Notes: generated by a model from the sequence alone, not told the origin. A stretch of 64,000 nt of DNA from Pontiella sulfatireligans (GCF_900890705.1 NZ_CAAHFH010000002.1:992001-1056000), one strand, 5' to 3'; positions 9,790 through 18,081 are shown, counted from the stretch's first letter. Numbers and translations: made by a program.

Positions 9790-9805
9790 TGGCACGCCTT
9801 GTGCG
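9790..9805 (+). promoter_or_regulatory. Candidate sigma-54 promoter for amt2-glnK2
   Basis: TGGCACGCCTTGTGCG has the -24 GG and -12 GC with exactly ten bases between them, matching the sigma-54 consensus TGGCAC-N5-TTGC except at the third base before the GC. Nitrogen-scarcity control of amt-glnK by sigma-54 and NtrC is known in proteobacteria; its use here is inference. Confidence 0.45.
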
Positions 9806-9876
9806 TCAATGATCAGTTTTTGCCGGTTCCGTTGGAGAGCGGAACCGAGGATGCAACACCAACAGGAGCGAGAGAA

Positions 9877-11163
9877 ATGCCAAAAACAAAGAAAGTGGCC
9901 GCAATGGTCACTTTCCTGGCGGGTTTGGGCCTGTCCGGAACAGCAATGGCTGCGGACGGGGACGCCGCGGGGGAATTAGCCAGTTCATCGAACACCCTTT
10001 TCATTCTGCTAGGCGCAGTAATGATTCTGGCCATGCACGGGGGCTTTGCTTTTTTGGAGGTCGGATCCGTCCGGCGAAAGAACCAGGTCAACGCACTCAA
10101 CAAAATTATCTGCGAATGGGGATTTTCCACCATCGTCTATTTTTTGATCGGCTATCCGCTCGCCCGGGGCGTTTCGCTTTTGGTGCCCGTCGAGGAACTG
10201 GCGGCCGACCACGGCTTTGAGTATGTAAAGTTTTTCCTGCTGCTCGGCTTTGCCGCCTGTATTCCCGCCATCATTTCCGGCGGCGTTGCGGAACGCGCCA
10301 AGTTTTGGACCAACTCGGTGGCGGGCGCCATCTTTGTCGGCCTGGTCTATCCGCTGATCGAAGGCACGACCTGGGGACAATTCAGCAACTGCCTCGGCGG
10401 CGCCGATGGCTGGATGGCAAATACGTTTGGAGCGCCGTTCCATGACTTTGCCGGCTCCGTTGTTGTTCACGCCACCGGTGGCTGGCTGGCGCTTCCGGCC
10501 ATCATGCTGCTCGGCCCGCGCTTGAAGCGCTATGAAACCAACTCCATTAAGGTAAGCTCCATTCCCTTCCTGGCACTCGGCAGCTGGATCTTGATTGTCG
10601 GCTGGTTCGGCTTCAATGTGATGAGCGCCGGCAACCTGAGCAATGTTTCGGGGCTGGTCGCGATCAACTCGTTGATGGCCATGGTCGGCGGCACCATCGC
10701 CGCCATGGCGATTTCGAAAAACGACGCCGGCTTCGTGCACAACGGCGCGCTGGCCGGACTCGTGGCCGTCTGCGCCGGCTCCGACCTCTACCACCCCGTC
10801 TGCGCGGCGGTCGTCGGCGCCTTTGCCGGCGGCATCTTTGTTTTCATGTTCGAGAACGAAACCGAAAAATGGAGGATCGACGACGTACTCGGCGTGTGGC
10901 CGCTGCATGGCATCTGCGGCGCCTGGGGAGGCATTGCCGCCGGTATTTTCGGACAGAAGGCGCTCGGAGGCATGGGCGGCGTCTCCTTCTTCTCGCAGCT
11001 GATTGTTACGCTGGTTGTAATTGTGCTCTGCCTAGCGGCCAGTACACTGGTTTACGGATTGATGAAAGTTACGGTCGGAATCCGGCTCAGCGCGCACGAA
11101 GAGCTGCGCGGCTCCGACCTGTCTGTGCATATGATTGAAGCCAACCCTGAAGAGGCCATGTAA
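9877..11163 (+). CDS. amt: Ammonium transporter Amt (intact copy)
   Basis: The start at ATG 9877 is chosen because AGGAGCGAGAG lies just upstream and an export signal follows (MVTFLAGLGLSGTAMA). The 428-residue protein then runs through eleven predicted helices with Amt landmarks: GGFAFLEVGSVRRKN, the pore segment VVVHATGGW (first pore His), GWFGFN, and PLHGICGAWGG (second pore His). Amt trimers conduct ammonium/ammonia across the cytoplasmic membrane and are blocked by GlnK. The P-II gene at 11252 is the obvious partner. A sigma-54-like promoter lies 70 bases upstream. This is the functional counterpart of the decayed copy at 8202-9232; the two differ clearly in sequence, so they are not a recent duplication. 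Confidence 0.93.
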   Translation: MPKTKKVAAMVTFLAGLGLSGTAMAADGDAAGELASSSNTLFILLGAVMILAMHGGFAFLEVGSVRRKNQVNALNKIICEWGFSTIVYFLIGYPLARGVSLLVPVEELAADHGFEYVKFFLLLGFAACIPAIISGGVAERAKFWTNSVAGAIFVGLVYPLIEGTTWGQFSNCLGGADGWMANTFGAPFHDFAGSVVVHATGGWLALPAIMLLGPRLKRYETNSIKVSSIPFLALGSWILIVGWFGFNVMSAGNLSNVSGLVAINSLMAMVGGTIAAMAISKNDAGFVHNGALAGLVAVCAGSDLYHPVCAAVVGAFAGGIFVFMFENETEKWRIDDVLGVWPLHGICGAWGGIAAGIFGQKALGGMGGVSFFSQLIVTLVVIVLCLAASTLVYGLMKVTVGIRLSAHEELRGSDLSVHMIEANPEEAM

Positions 11164-11170
11164 GGGAGTT

Positions 11171-11228
11171 TTAAGATTTAGGTTTTAGGTGTTAAGAGCC
11201 CTAAAACTTAACCACTTAAAATCTAACA
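11171..11228. repeat. Word-type inverted repeat, TTAAGATTTAGG family
   Basis: In the 88-bp gap between amt2 and glnK2, AAGATTTAGGTTTTAGG and the later CCCTAAAACTTAAC and ACTTAAAATCT can pair imperfectly. The arms are built of repeated words (TTTAGG, TTAAG). It lies inside a probable transcription unit, so it may be an RNA hairpin and not a full terminator. Confidence 0.55.
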
Positions 11229-11251
11229 CGCTCACAAAAGGAACTTTTGTT

Positions 11252-11593
11252 ATGAAAATGATTATTGCTGTAATCCAACCTGAAAAACTCGACGACGTGA
11301 AAGAGTCGCTCTTTCATGCCGAGGTTCACAAAATGACCGTCAGCCGCGTACGCGGCTGCGGCACGCAGATGGGCTTCACCGAGCACTACCGCGGCCAAGT
11401 CCGCTCCGTCAGCCTGCTCGAAAAAGTCCGTATCGAAATCGCGGTCAACGAGGAGTTTGTGGATGAAACCGTCAAGGCCATCGTCAAAGGCGCCAAGAGC
11501 GGCAACATTGGCGACGGAAAAATCTTCGTCATGCCGATGGACGACTGCATCCGTATCCGCACCGACGAAACCGGCCACGACGCCATTGGGTAA
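11252..11593 (+). CDS. glnK: P-II signalling protein, GlnK/GlnB family, second copy
   Basis: The start at ATG 11252 (MKMIIAVIQPEKL) is chosen because P-II proteins begin here; AAAAGGAAC provides a ribosome-binding site. The 113-residue protein keeps the nucleotide-binding segment SGNIGDGKIFVM and RIRTDETG. Its T-loop, GFTEHYRGQVRSVSLLEK, again lacks Tyr at position 51 and differs from the first P-II protein, so the two probably contact different partners. Being 88 bases after the intact amt, it is the likely gate of that channel. Confidence 0.93.
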   Translation: MKMIIAVIQPEKLDDVKESLFHAEVHKMTVSRVRGCGTQMGFTEHYRGQVRSVSLLEKVRIEIAVNEEFVDETVKAIVKGAKSGNIGDGKIFVMPMDDCIRIRTDETGHDAIG

Positions 11594-11616
11594 GAATAGT
11601 TCTGTGCTTAGAAAGA

Positions 11617-11639
11617 GGCGGCCGCAAGGCCGCCTTTTT
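11617..11639. terminator. Rho-independent terminator after glnK2
   Basis: GGCGGCC and GGCCGCC pair around a GCAA tetraloop, followed by TTTTT. It ends the amt2-glnK2 unit, and it lies directly beyond the 3' end of rph on the other strand, so it may serve both. Confidence 0.9.
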
Positions 11640-11641
11640 AT

Positions 11642-12424
11642 TTAGCCCAGCACGGCCTTCTGCATTTCGACCAGCTCGCCGATGCCCTTCTCGGCAAGCT
11701 CCAGCATTTCCATGAGTTCGGCCTTGCTGAACGGCGCACCCTCGGCAGTGCCCTGTACTTCAATGATTTTGCCGGACTCGGTCATCACAAAGTTGGCATC
11801 CACCTCGGCAGCGGAGTCTTCGAGATAGCAAAGGTCGAGAATCGAAACCTTTTTATGAATGCCCACGCTGATGGCCGCCAAAGCTTCAATCACCGGATCG
11901 TGCTTGACCAGACCGTCTTTCATCAACCGATCGACGGCGAGCTTAAGCGCAACGTATGCGCCTGTAATGGAAGCCGTGCGGGTGCCGCCGTCGGCCTGGA
12001 TCACATCGCAGTCGAGATAGATCTGGCGCCGGCCGAGTTTCTTCAAATCAACCACCGCGCGCAACGAACGCCCGATGAGACGCTGGATTTCCATTGTGCG
12101 ACCGCCAATCTTGCCTTTCGTGGCCTCGCGCTGGGTGCGGTCCTGCGTGGCGCCGGGCAGCATGCTGTACTCCGCCGTCACCCATCCGCCGGGCACTTTC
12201 TGAAAACGCATCCAGCCCGGCACGTTTTCTTCCACACTCGCCGTGCAGATGACACGCGTATTGCCCATTTCCACCAACACCGACCCTTTGGCCGAAGAGA
12301 TGAAGTTCTTTGTAAATTTAACGGAGCGCAACTCGTCGGCCTTTCGCCCGTCGATGCGTTTTTCCGAATTGTCGACTACGGCATCCAAATCGATGCCCCC
12401 GCTTAGATTGATCTCTTTTTTCAT
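11642..12424 (-). CDS. rph: Ribonuclease PH
   Basis: RNase PH trims tRNA 3' ends by phosphorolysis in the cytoplasm. The protein carries the family's hallmark stretch RIDGRKADELR near the start, then GNTRVICTASVEE, and the core LGRRQIYLDCDVIQADGGTRTASITG. I start it at ATG 12424 (MKKEINLSGG), giving 260 residues; a longer frame to 12526 adds a stretch unlike the family. Even so the N-terminus is about 20 residues longer than usual (near 240). No clear ribosome-binding site is visible. It is convergent with glnK2 and divergent from rpsU. Confidence 0.93.
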   Translation of the reverse strand: MKKEINLSGGIDLDAVVDNSEKRIDGRKADELRSVKFTKNFISSAKGSVLVEMGNTRVICTASVEENVPGWMRFQKVPGGWVTAEYSMLPGATQDRTQREATKGKIGGRTMEIQRLIGRSLRAVVDLKKLGRRQIYLDCDVIQADGGTRTASITGAYVALKLAVDRLMKDGLVKHDPVIEALAAISVGIHKKVSILDLCYLEDSAAEVDANFVMTESGKIIEVQGTAEGAPFSKAELMEMLELAEKGIGELVEMQKAVLG

Positions 12425-12593
12425 AGTTCGCGCATCGTGGCGAAGAACCCGGGCGATTGCAAACTTCCAATGTCTACAAAAGAGCCCGCGCGCCCAAAGA
12501 ACGCTGGATATTCTATTTGACTTCACCTATCCGCTCCCCTAGCTTCTCGCACTTGTTTTTGACCCCAAACGATTGGGGGAGGTGAATTTAGAT

Positions 12594-12776
12594 ATGGCAC
12601 AAGAAACCTGTGAAGTGAAAGTACGTCGAGGAGAAAGCGTCGACCGCGCCCTGCGTCGCCTAAAGAAGGCGCTGGACAAGGAAGGCATCCTCAAAACCAT
12701 GCGCTCCAAGCGCTGCTACGAGAAACCGAGCGAAAAGAAAAAACGCTTGGCGAACAGCCGTCGCGGCCGTAAATAG
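12594..12776 (+). CDS. rpsU: 30S ribosomal protein S21
   Basis: The 60-residue basic protein has the S21 signature ESVDRALRRLKKALDKEG and the lysine/arginine-rich tail KKKRLANSRRGRK. S21 sits on the platform of the small subunit and helps start translation. ATG 12594 is preceded by the strong ribosome-binding site GGGGGAGGTG. A terminator follows directly, so it is a single-gene unit. Confidence 0.95.
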   Translation: MAQETCEVKVRRGESVDRALRRLKKALDKEGILKTMRSKRCYEKPSEKKKRLANSRRGRK

Positions 12777-12803
12777 AATTTCTCAGTTATTGAGAAATGC
12801 AAA

Positions 12804-12830
12804 AGCTCCCTCAATCGGGGAGCTTTTTTT
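12804..12830 (+). terminator. Rho-independent terminator after rpsU
   Basis: AGCTCCC and GGGAGCT pair around a short loop and are followed by a run of T. Confidence 0.9.
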
Positions 12831-12868
12831 GTGGGGGCGAATTCTGTGCCCCGGCGCCCCTGCACGTC

Positions 12869-12895
12869 GTAGGTGGCGGATCGGAATCCGCCTAC
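12869..12895. repeat. Hairpin repeat GTAGGCGGAT holding the reductase stop codon
   Basis: GTAGGTGGCGGAT (12869-12881) pairs with ATCCGCCTAC (12886-12895). The TAG that ends the aldo/keto reductase (12892-12894) is part of the second arm. It belongs loosely with the GTAGTCCCGCC family seen at 30598, 47966 and 56810. Confidence 0.7.
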
Positions 12896-13785
12896 AACCG
12901 CACTGCTGGATACTTGGCCATCAACGCCAAATTCTCATCCACCTGCTCCGGCGAAACCGCACCGATGGTCATGGCATCGAATGCACCGCAGGTCTGAGCG
13001 TATTTCATACACTCGTCGCGCTTGTCAACCAGCTGCCCTTCCCCATAGATTTTCATGCCGATGATCGCTTTGCCGTTGGCCTTGGCCTTTTGCAGCAAGG
13101 CCAAGACCTCTTCCGGGCTCGAATCGCACTTCACGCCGAAGGGATTGAGGCGTGCAAGCATGACATCCACCCATGGAAGCTCCGCCGCAGTCTGCATCGC
13201 TCCAAAATCGTGGCACGAAACGCCCACCGCTTTGATCTGCCCTTTTGCCTTGGCCTCCGACAGCACATCCATGTAGGGCTTCATTTCCTCAACCCAATCC
13301 TGTTTCACAAGGCAGTGCAGCAACACGATGTCGAGATAGTCCGTCTGGAGCTCATATCGGAAACGCTCAACCGCCGCCTCCGCCGAGCGCCGGCGGTGCT
13401 CCAAGGAAAGCTCGCCGGGATTGTTGCTATCGGTGCGCCACCACAGTTTAGTCATAATGGCCACCTGTTCGCGGGGAATGTGGCGTAACGCCTCCCGGCA
13501 ATAGGGATGGGAGCCGTACCAATCGGCCAGATCGAAAAAGTTGATGCCGCGGTCGTAGCAGTGGCGAAACAGACCTGTGAATTTTTCAAAGCCCTGCCGG
13601 GTCATCGCTGATTTTTTACGGCCGGATTTCACCCCCGTCCCGAATCCCATGCGGGACATGCTGATTCCGGTGCTGCCGAGTTTGATTTGCGGAGGCGCAA
13701 CAGGAACCGAAGCCCTGCAAGTTACAACAGCCGCTGCGCCTCCAATCATTGGAACAACAAAGTTTCTACGACTCAGTCCATGCAT
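12892..13785 (-). CDS. Tat-exported aldo/keto reductase
   Basis: ATG 13785 is chosen because GGAGGTCGTC stands directly before it and a twin-arginine signal follows (LSRRNFVVPMIGGAAAVV). The 297-residue protein is an aldo/keto reductase: IKLGSTGISMSRMGFGTG at the start, the catalytic Asp/Tyr segment FFDLADWYGSHPYC, the Lys in IMTKLWW and the His in VLLHCLV. Such enzymes reduce aldehydes or sugars with NAD(P)H. Tat export suggests it folds with its cofactor before reaching the periplasm. The substrate is unknown. The stop codon lies inside a hairpin repeat (12869-12895). Confidence 0.88.
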   Translation of the reverse strand: MHGLSRRNFVVPMIGGAAAVVTCRASVPVAPPQIKLGSTGISMSRMGFGTGVKSGRKKSAMTRQGFEKFTGLFRHCYDRGINFFDLADWYGSHPYCREALRHIPREQVAIMTKLWWRTDSNNPGELSLEHRRRSAEAAVERFRYELQTDYLDIVLLHCLVKQDWVEEMKPYMDVLSEAKAKGQIKAVGVSCHDFGAMQTAAELPWVDVMLARLNPFGVKCDSSPEEVLALLQKAKANGKAIIGMKIYGEGQLVDKRDECMKYAQTCGAFDAMTIGAVSPEQVDENLALMAKYPAVRL

Positions 13786-13851
13786 GACGACCTCCAGAAA
13801 TTGGAAGCATGGATAGCACGGCTCGCAGTAGAATTCTATTCGCAATAACGC

Positions 13852-14676
13852 TTAATAAGCTCCACCGCTCGCCCAAGCCGCATACGCTTCCCACAGGCTG
13901 GACCCGCCCAGCATCCAGAAGATGGCGGCCAGCGCAATGTAGGGACCGAAAGGAATTTTGCTCTGCCATTCCTTCTTGCCGAAAGCAATGAAGGAAACGC
14001 CGACAATGGCGCCGACCAGCGATGAAACGAAAACGATGAAGATGATCGACTCCCAGCCGAGAAAGGCGCCGAGTGCACCCATCAGCTTGACGTCGCCAAA
14101 ACCCATTGCATCTTTTTTCAGCACAAGGCGACCAATCAGAGCCACCGACCAAAGCGAACCAAATCCGACGGCCAAACCGATCAACGATTCGACCAATCCG
14201 GCAACATGCCCCTCCACGCCGTGCATGGCGGGAAGCAGGAAGCTAAAGATAGGTCCGACAATCATGCCTCCAATCGTAACGCGGTCGGGAAGCCACATTT
14301 CATCAACATCCACCATGCTTCCCAAGATCAGCCCAAACGTTAGCAACAGGTAGGGCACGAGCACCAAATCGTAAGGGAAGCGCAACCATATCAGCGCAAA
14401 CAGAATGGCCGTAAGCAACTCAATGGAGGGGTAGCGCGCGGAAATGGGCGCTTTGCAATAACGGCACTTCCCGCCCAGGAAAATCCATCCAAAGATTGGA
14501 ATATTGTCCTTCCACGCAAGATTGGTCATGCACTTCGGACAGCGCGACCGCGGCTTCACGACAGAGAGTTCAGCCGGAATGCGATAGATGCAAACGTTCA
14601 GAAAACTGCCCCAGCAAGCCCCGAACAAGAACACCACAAATGTGAAGTACCAATCTATAAATGTCATGCTATCCAA
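13852..14676 (-). CDS. pilD: Prepilin peptidase (type IV leader peptidase, A24 family)
   Basis: This 274-residue membrane enzyme cleaves and methylates type IV pilin-like leader peptides at the cytoplasmic face. It has GSFLNVCIYRIP after the first helix, the zinc-binding pairs CPKC and CRYC, and the two catalytic aspartates in DVDEMWLPD and GFGDVKLMG. About seven hydrophobic helices follow the family plan. Starts at 14676 (MDSMTF) and 14667 (MTFIDW) are both possible. No pilin genes are adjacent; the GspB/PilP-like lipoproteins at 38417-39558 are the nearest related items. Confidence 0.93.
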   Translation of the reverse strand: MDSMTFIDWYFTFVVFLFGACWGSFLNVCIYRIPAELSVVKPRSRCPKCMTNLAWKDNIPIFGWIFLGGKCRYCKAPISARYPSIELLTAILFALIWLRFPYDLVLVPYLLLTFGLILGSMVDVDEMWLPDRVTIGGMIVGPIFSFLLPAMHGVEGHVAGLVESLIGLAVGFGSLWSVALIGRLVLKKDAMGFGDVKLMGALGAFLGWESIIFIVFVSSLVGAIVGVSFIAFGKKEWQSKIPFGPYIALAAIFWMLGGSSLWEAYAAWASGGAY

Positions 14677-14685
14677 TCCTTATTC

Positions 14686-14718
14686 GTGAGCCGTGAGCCG
14701 TGAGCCGTGAGCCGTGAG
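14686..14718. repeat. Tandem 7-mer (GTGAGCC)4
   Basis: Four perfect copies of GTGAGCC and a partial fifth lie in the 96-bp gap between aroE and the prepilin peptidase. A related word appears nearby in the same gap (CACGTTTCAC, ATCACGTCTC). There are no spacers, so this is not a CRISPR. Confidence 0.9.
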
Positions 14719-14772
14719 TTTTCCGCAACACAACACCGTGAACAAAGGAAATCACGTCTCAATCGTCACGTT

Positions 14773-15633
14773 TCACTCCCCATATACCGCATCTTCCAAC
14801 GCTTTCCGCATCGCCGGAACTGACGGCTCGGCGCCGGTCCAGATTCCGAAGGCGCGGGCACCCTGATGCAAAAGCATGCCTAGACCATTTGCAATATCTG
14901 TGCCAGCTTCGCGCGCAGTGGTCAGGAAAGCAGTTTCGGGATACATGTAAATCAGGTCGAAGGCGCGCTGCCCTGCACGAAAAGCTTCAGGAGGGAGCAG
15001 CGAAGGATCATCCTTCCTCATGCCCACCGGCGAGGCCTGAACAACCAAATCGCATCCCCGGCACAGCTCAACCTGCGTTGCTTTGTCTAAGGCCTGAACA
15101 ATCTCCACATTAGGGGTCAGTCCTATTATTTCATCATTTAGCTTTTGCACCCGTTCCGCATCAATATCGGCCAAAACGAGCGACTTCGCCCCCTCGGTTG
15201 CCGCCTGCAGCGCGGTAGCCCGCCCTGCTCCGCCGCAACCCAGCACAAAGATGGAATCGCCCTCAACACTTTTGCCAAATGCTTCTTCCAATGCTTTTAA
15301 GAATCCGTAGCCGTCGGTGTTATGGCCGACCATGCCGCCGTCCGTGAATTCAATCGTATTGGCCGCGCCGAACAGTTTGGCGCTCGCGTCGAGCTTTTCC
15401 AATCCCCGGAAAGCGACTTCCTTGTGCGGCACCGTCAGGTTCACGCCCGCAAAGCCCATCAGCGCCATCGACGGCAGCACTTCCATCAGACGGTCCGGAT
15501 GCACATCCAGCGCCAGATAGATTCCATCAAACTCCAGCTCCTGCATCGATGCATTATGCATCACCGGCGACAGCGTATGCCCAATCGGGTGCCCCAGCAC
15601 GGCAAACGGTTTTGTATGTCCACTTAATTGCAT
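14773..15633 (-). CDS. aroE: Shikimate dehydrogenase
   Basis: AroE reduces 3-dehydroshikimate to shikimate with NADPH, the fourth step of the chorismate pathway. The protein shows the substrate site GHPIGHTLSPVMHN, the catalytic Lys in VNLTVPHKE, NTDGYGF, and the Rossmann motif VLGCGGAGRA. I use ATG 15633 (MQLSGHTKPF), giving 286 residues; an upstream ATG at 15651 is possible. aroB lies 40 kb away at 55272. The 3' end runs into word-type sequence (stop TGA within GGAGTGAAACGTGA). Confidence 0.95.
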   Translation of the reverse strand: MQLSGHTKPFAVLGHPIGHTLSPVMHNASMQELEFDGIYLALDVHPDRLMEVLPSMALMGFAGVNLTVPHKEVAFRGLEKLDASAKLFGAANTIEFTDGGMVGHNTDGYGFLKALEEAFGKSVEGDSIFVLGCGGAGRATALQAATEGAKSLVLADIDAERVQKLNDEIIGLTPNVEIVQALDKATQVELCRGCDLVVQASPVGMRKDDPSLLPPEAFRAGQRAFDLIYMYPETAFLTTAREAGTDIANGLGMLLHQGARAFGIWTGAEPSVPAMRKALEDAVYGE

Positions 15634-15655
15634 AACTCTGTCTCCAATCAATCAT

Positions 15656-15737
15656 CCTCGTCCTCGACAACCCTCGTTCCTCGTCCTCGGAACAAAAGAT
15701 CGAGGACGACACATGAGAACGATGGGCGAGGACGATT
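15656..15737. repeat. CTCGTCCTCG repeat, copy 1
   Basis: An 82-base element made of the word CCTCGTCCTCG on one side and CGAGGACGA on the other, so it can fold on itself. A direct copy with roughly 67 of 82 bases in common lies at 16180-16260; together they bracket the four-helix-bundle gene. Confidence 0.85.
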
Positions 15738-15739
15738 TG

Positions 15740-16156
15740 TTATTCTCCATCCACGATGTATTCTGGTCCGTCTATGCGGACCTGACCAACCTTATTAAAT
15801 CGCTCAACCAACTTCGACAGCATTGAAACAATACGGACAAGTAGGCCTTTTCCTTCAACAATCCGCTCTTTCGAGCAGGCCTTTTTTGCAACCAATGCAT
15901 CGAGGCAGGCGGCTCACTCGGTGGCCGAACCGCGGGCATCGTCAAAAAACTTTGCACGGCCACGCATCTGCCTCTTTCCATTGCCCTCGGCTGTATTGAA
16001 CATAATCGATAGGCTCGCTCGATCCAAATGGCCGCACGGCTCACGCACAGATACACTCGACGCTTTTTTAACTTCAACCATGAGGTCAGTTGCCCAAGCC
16101 ACAAACTCCACTTCGAGCTGATAGACGTCGAGTTTCTCGTGATCGAACTGTGCCAT
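15740..16156 (-). pseudogene. Four-helix-bundle protein (23S rRNA-intervening-sequence type) with in-frame TGA
   Basis: The frame runs from ATG 16156 (MAQFDHEKLDVYQLE) to TAA 15740-15742, 139 codons, and matches the S23/four-helix-bundle family throughout: DHLDRASLSI-like GHLDRASLSIMFNTAEGN, KRQMRGRAKFFDDARGSATE, then AACLDALVAKK and LLVRIVSMLSKL. One TGA at 15914-15916 interrupts it, at a place where relatives usually have Cys (TGC to TGA). The family is known from ORFs inside intervening sequences of 23S rRNA genes; the function of stand-alone copies is unknown. The gene lies between two direct copies of the CTCGTCCTCG repeat. The simplest reading is a nonsense mutation; readthrough is not excluded. 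Confidence 0.75.
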
Positions 16157-16179
16157 GTTCTTTCTCCATCTCTACTCGT

Positions 16180-16260
16180 ACTCGTCCTCGACAATCCTCG
16201 TCCCTCGTCCTCGGCGTGCAGATCGAGGACGAGCATCGAGAACGAAGGGCGAGGACGATT
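16180..16260. repeat. CTCGTCCTCG repeat, copy 2
   Basis: Second copy, in the same orientation as 15656-15737. Its last bases overlap the TAA that ends leuA (16259-16261), so the repeat starts exactly at the leuA stop codon. Confidence 0.85.
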
Positions 16261-17935
16261 AGGTCTTCGCAATGCGGTTCAAGCCGGCAATGATCGCTTT
16301 AACCGCAGCCTGGTTGATATTGGAATCAGAACCAACGCCATAGATCACTCCGGTATCCTGAACTTCCAACGGCACATAGGCCATAGCCTTTGCATCCGCA
16401 CCTTCACCAATGGCTTCTTCATCATAGTCATGAACCTTAAAATCCAAATCAACCACGCTTCGCATGGCATTCACAAAAGCGGAGATCGGGCCGTTGCCAT
16501 CGGCCTTGACGGTCTTTTCTTCGCCATTAATCTTCACCTTCACTTCACCATGGATGAACGTCGGATCCTGATCGTCCGGGCGTGGCCAGTAGCCCACCAA
16601 TTCGTATGGCCCATTCGGCGCAACAAACTCGTTCTGGAAAACCGAATACACTTCATCGGCGCTGATTTCACGGCCAACCGACTCGCTGTAGCCCTGCACA
16701 TATTTGCTGAGCTCCGGCTGCATCGCTTTTGGAATGGTGATCCCGAAGTCCTGCTCGAGCACCCACGCAATCCCGCCCTTTCCGGACTGCGAATTGATGC
16801 GGATGAGCCGCTCGAACTTGCGCCCGAGGTCGGCCGGATCAATATGAAGATACGGCACCTTCCAGCCCATGCCAAAGCGGTCGGGCGCTTCGGAAAGCTT
16901 GTGCACGCCCTTGTTGATGGCATCCTGGTGCGACCCGGAAAATGCCGTGAACGCATAGCTTCCCGAATACGGCTGGCGATAGTAGATCGGCATGCCGGTC
17001 AAACGCTCAACCGTCTGCGCCACATGCGCAAGATCGGAAAAATCAATTCCCGTATCGATGCCGCGCGAAAAGAGGTTGTTGACGCAGGTGACGAGGTCAA
17101 CATTGCCCGTGCGCTCGCCATGCCCGAACAGCGTGCCTTCAACGCGGTCGGCGCCGGCCATAAGCGCAAGCTCGGTGGCGGCCACGGCCATGCCTTGGTC
17201 GTTGTGCGAGTGGAGCGAAACCGTAATGCAGTCGCGCTTCGAAAAGTTGCGGCAGAAATATTCAATCATATCTGCATAGTGATTCGGCGGGCGGCGCTCA
17301 ACCGTCGCCGGGAGATTCATGATCACAGGCTTTTCGGGCGTACCCTTGCCCCACGCTTCGAATACCGCTTCGCAAAGCTCGAGCGAAAAATCGACGTCGG
17401 TGTCGGTAAATTCTTCCGGCGAAAATTCGTAGCGGACGTCCGACTCCGGCATCGCGTCAGCGAGCTCGCGGATCTGCTTCGTGGAAGCCACTGCGGTTTC
17501 GATGAGCTGCGGGCGCTCCATGCCGAAGACCTGCTTCATGTGGAGATCGGAAGGTGCGATGTAGGCGTGCACAATGCCGCGCTTGCAGCCCTTGAAGGCT
17601 TCGAGCGTGCGGGCGATGAGGTGCGGGCGCGACTGCGTGAGCCCCATAATGAATACATCGTCGGGAATGAGGTCTTCTTCGATCAGCTTGCGGAAAAAGT
17701 CAAACTCATCCTGGCTGGCCGACGGGAAGCCAACCTCAATGTGCTTGAAACCGATGTCGCAGAGCATCTTAAAATATTCCAGTTTCTGATCCGGATCCAT
17801 CGGGTCTGGCAGCGCTTGGTTGCCGTCGCGCATATCCACCGAACACCATTGCGGCGATACAGTGAGGCTCTTCGACGGCCATTGGCGGTCGGGGAGATTG
17901 ATCATCTTCGGAATTACATATTTGGGCACACTCAT
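16259..17935 (-). CDS. leuA: 2-isopropylmalate synthase (long LeuA type)
   Basis: LeuA condenses acetyl-CoA with 2-oxoisovalerate, the first committed step of leucine synthesis. The 558-residue length and the opening PDRQWPSK fit the long LeuA form. Visible motifs are the metal-binding DMRDGNQALPDPM, HIEVGFPSAS, the HxHxD-type SLHSHNDQGMAV, and a C-terminal allosteric domain (about 440-558). ATG 17935 follows AGGAGAG. Upstream at 18082-18212 lie a leucine-rich leader peptide and a terminator hairpin, so attenuation by leucine supply is likely. Confidence 0.96.
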   Translation of the reverse strand: MSVPKYVIPKMINLPDRQWPSKSLTVSPQWCSVDMRDGNQALPDPMDPDQKLEYFKMLCDIGFKHIEVGFPSASQDEFDFFRKLIEEDLIPDDVFIMGLTQSRPHLIARTLEAFKGCKRGIVHAYIAPSDLHMKQVFGMERPQLIETAVASTKQIRELADAMPESDVRYEFSPEEFTDTDVDFSLELCEAVFEAWGKGTPEKPVIMNLPATVERRPPNHYADMIEYFCRNFSKRDCITVSLHSHNDQGMAVAATELALMAGADRVEGTLFGHGERTGNVDLVTCVNNLFSRGIDTGIDFSDLAHVAQTVERLTGMPIYYRQPYSGSYAFTAFSGSHQDAINKGVHKLSEAPDRFGMGWKVPYLHIDPADLGRKFERLIRINSQSGKGGIAWVLEQDFGITIPKAMQPELSKYVQGYSESVGREISADEVYSVFQNEFVAPNGPYELVGYWPRPDDQDPTFIHGEVKVKINGEEKTVKADGNGPISAFVNAMRSVVDLDFKVHDYDEEAIGEGADAKAMAYVPLEVQDTGVIYGVGSDSNINQAAVKAIIAGLNRIAKT

Positions 17936-18081
17936 TTTTCTCTCCTAAAATAGGGTATAATCTAAACAACCCCGGCTTCCTGTTCCATTCCATTCATATT
18001 ATTTCTAGCCGCAGACAAACACCGATTCACACGGATTTCAATCTGAGTTCTTCCGTGTTGATCCGTGGCTAAACACAAAAA

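Noticed and set aside
14686..14718. (GTGAGCC)4 and (TTGCGTG)5 as CRISPR arrays
   Set aside because: Units are seven bases with no spacers and no cas genes nearby.
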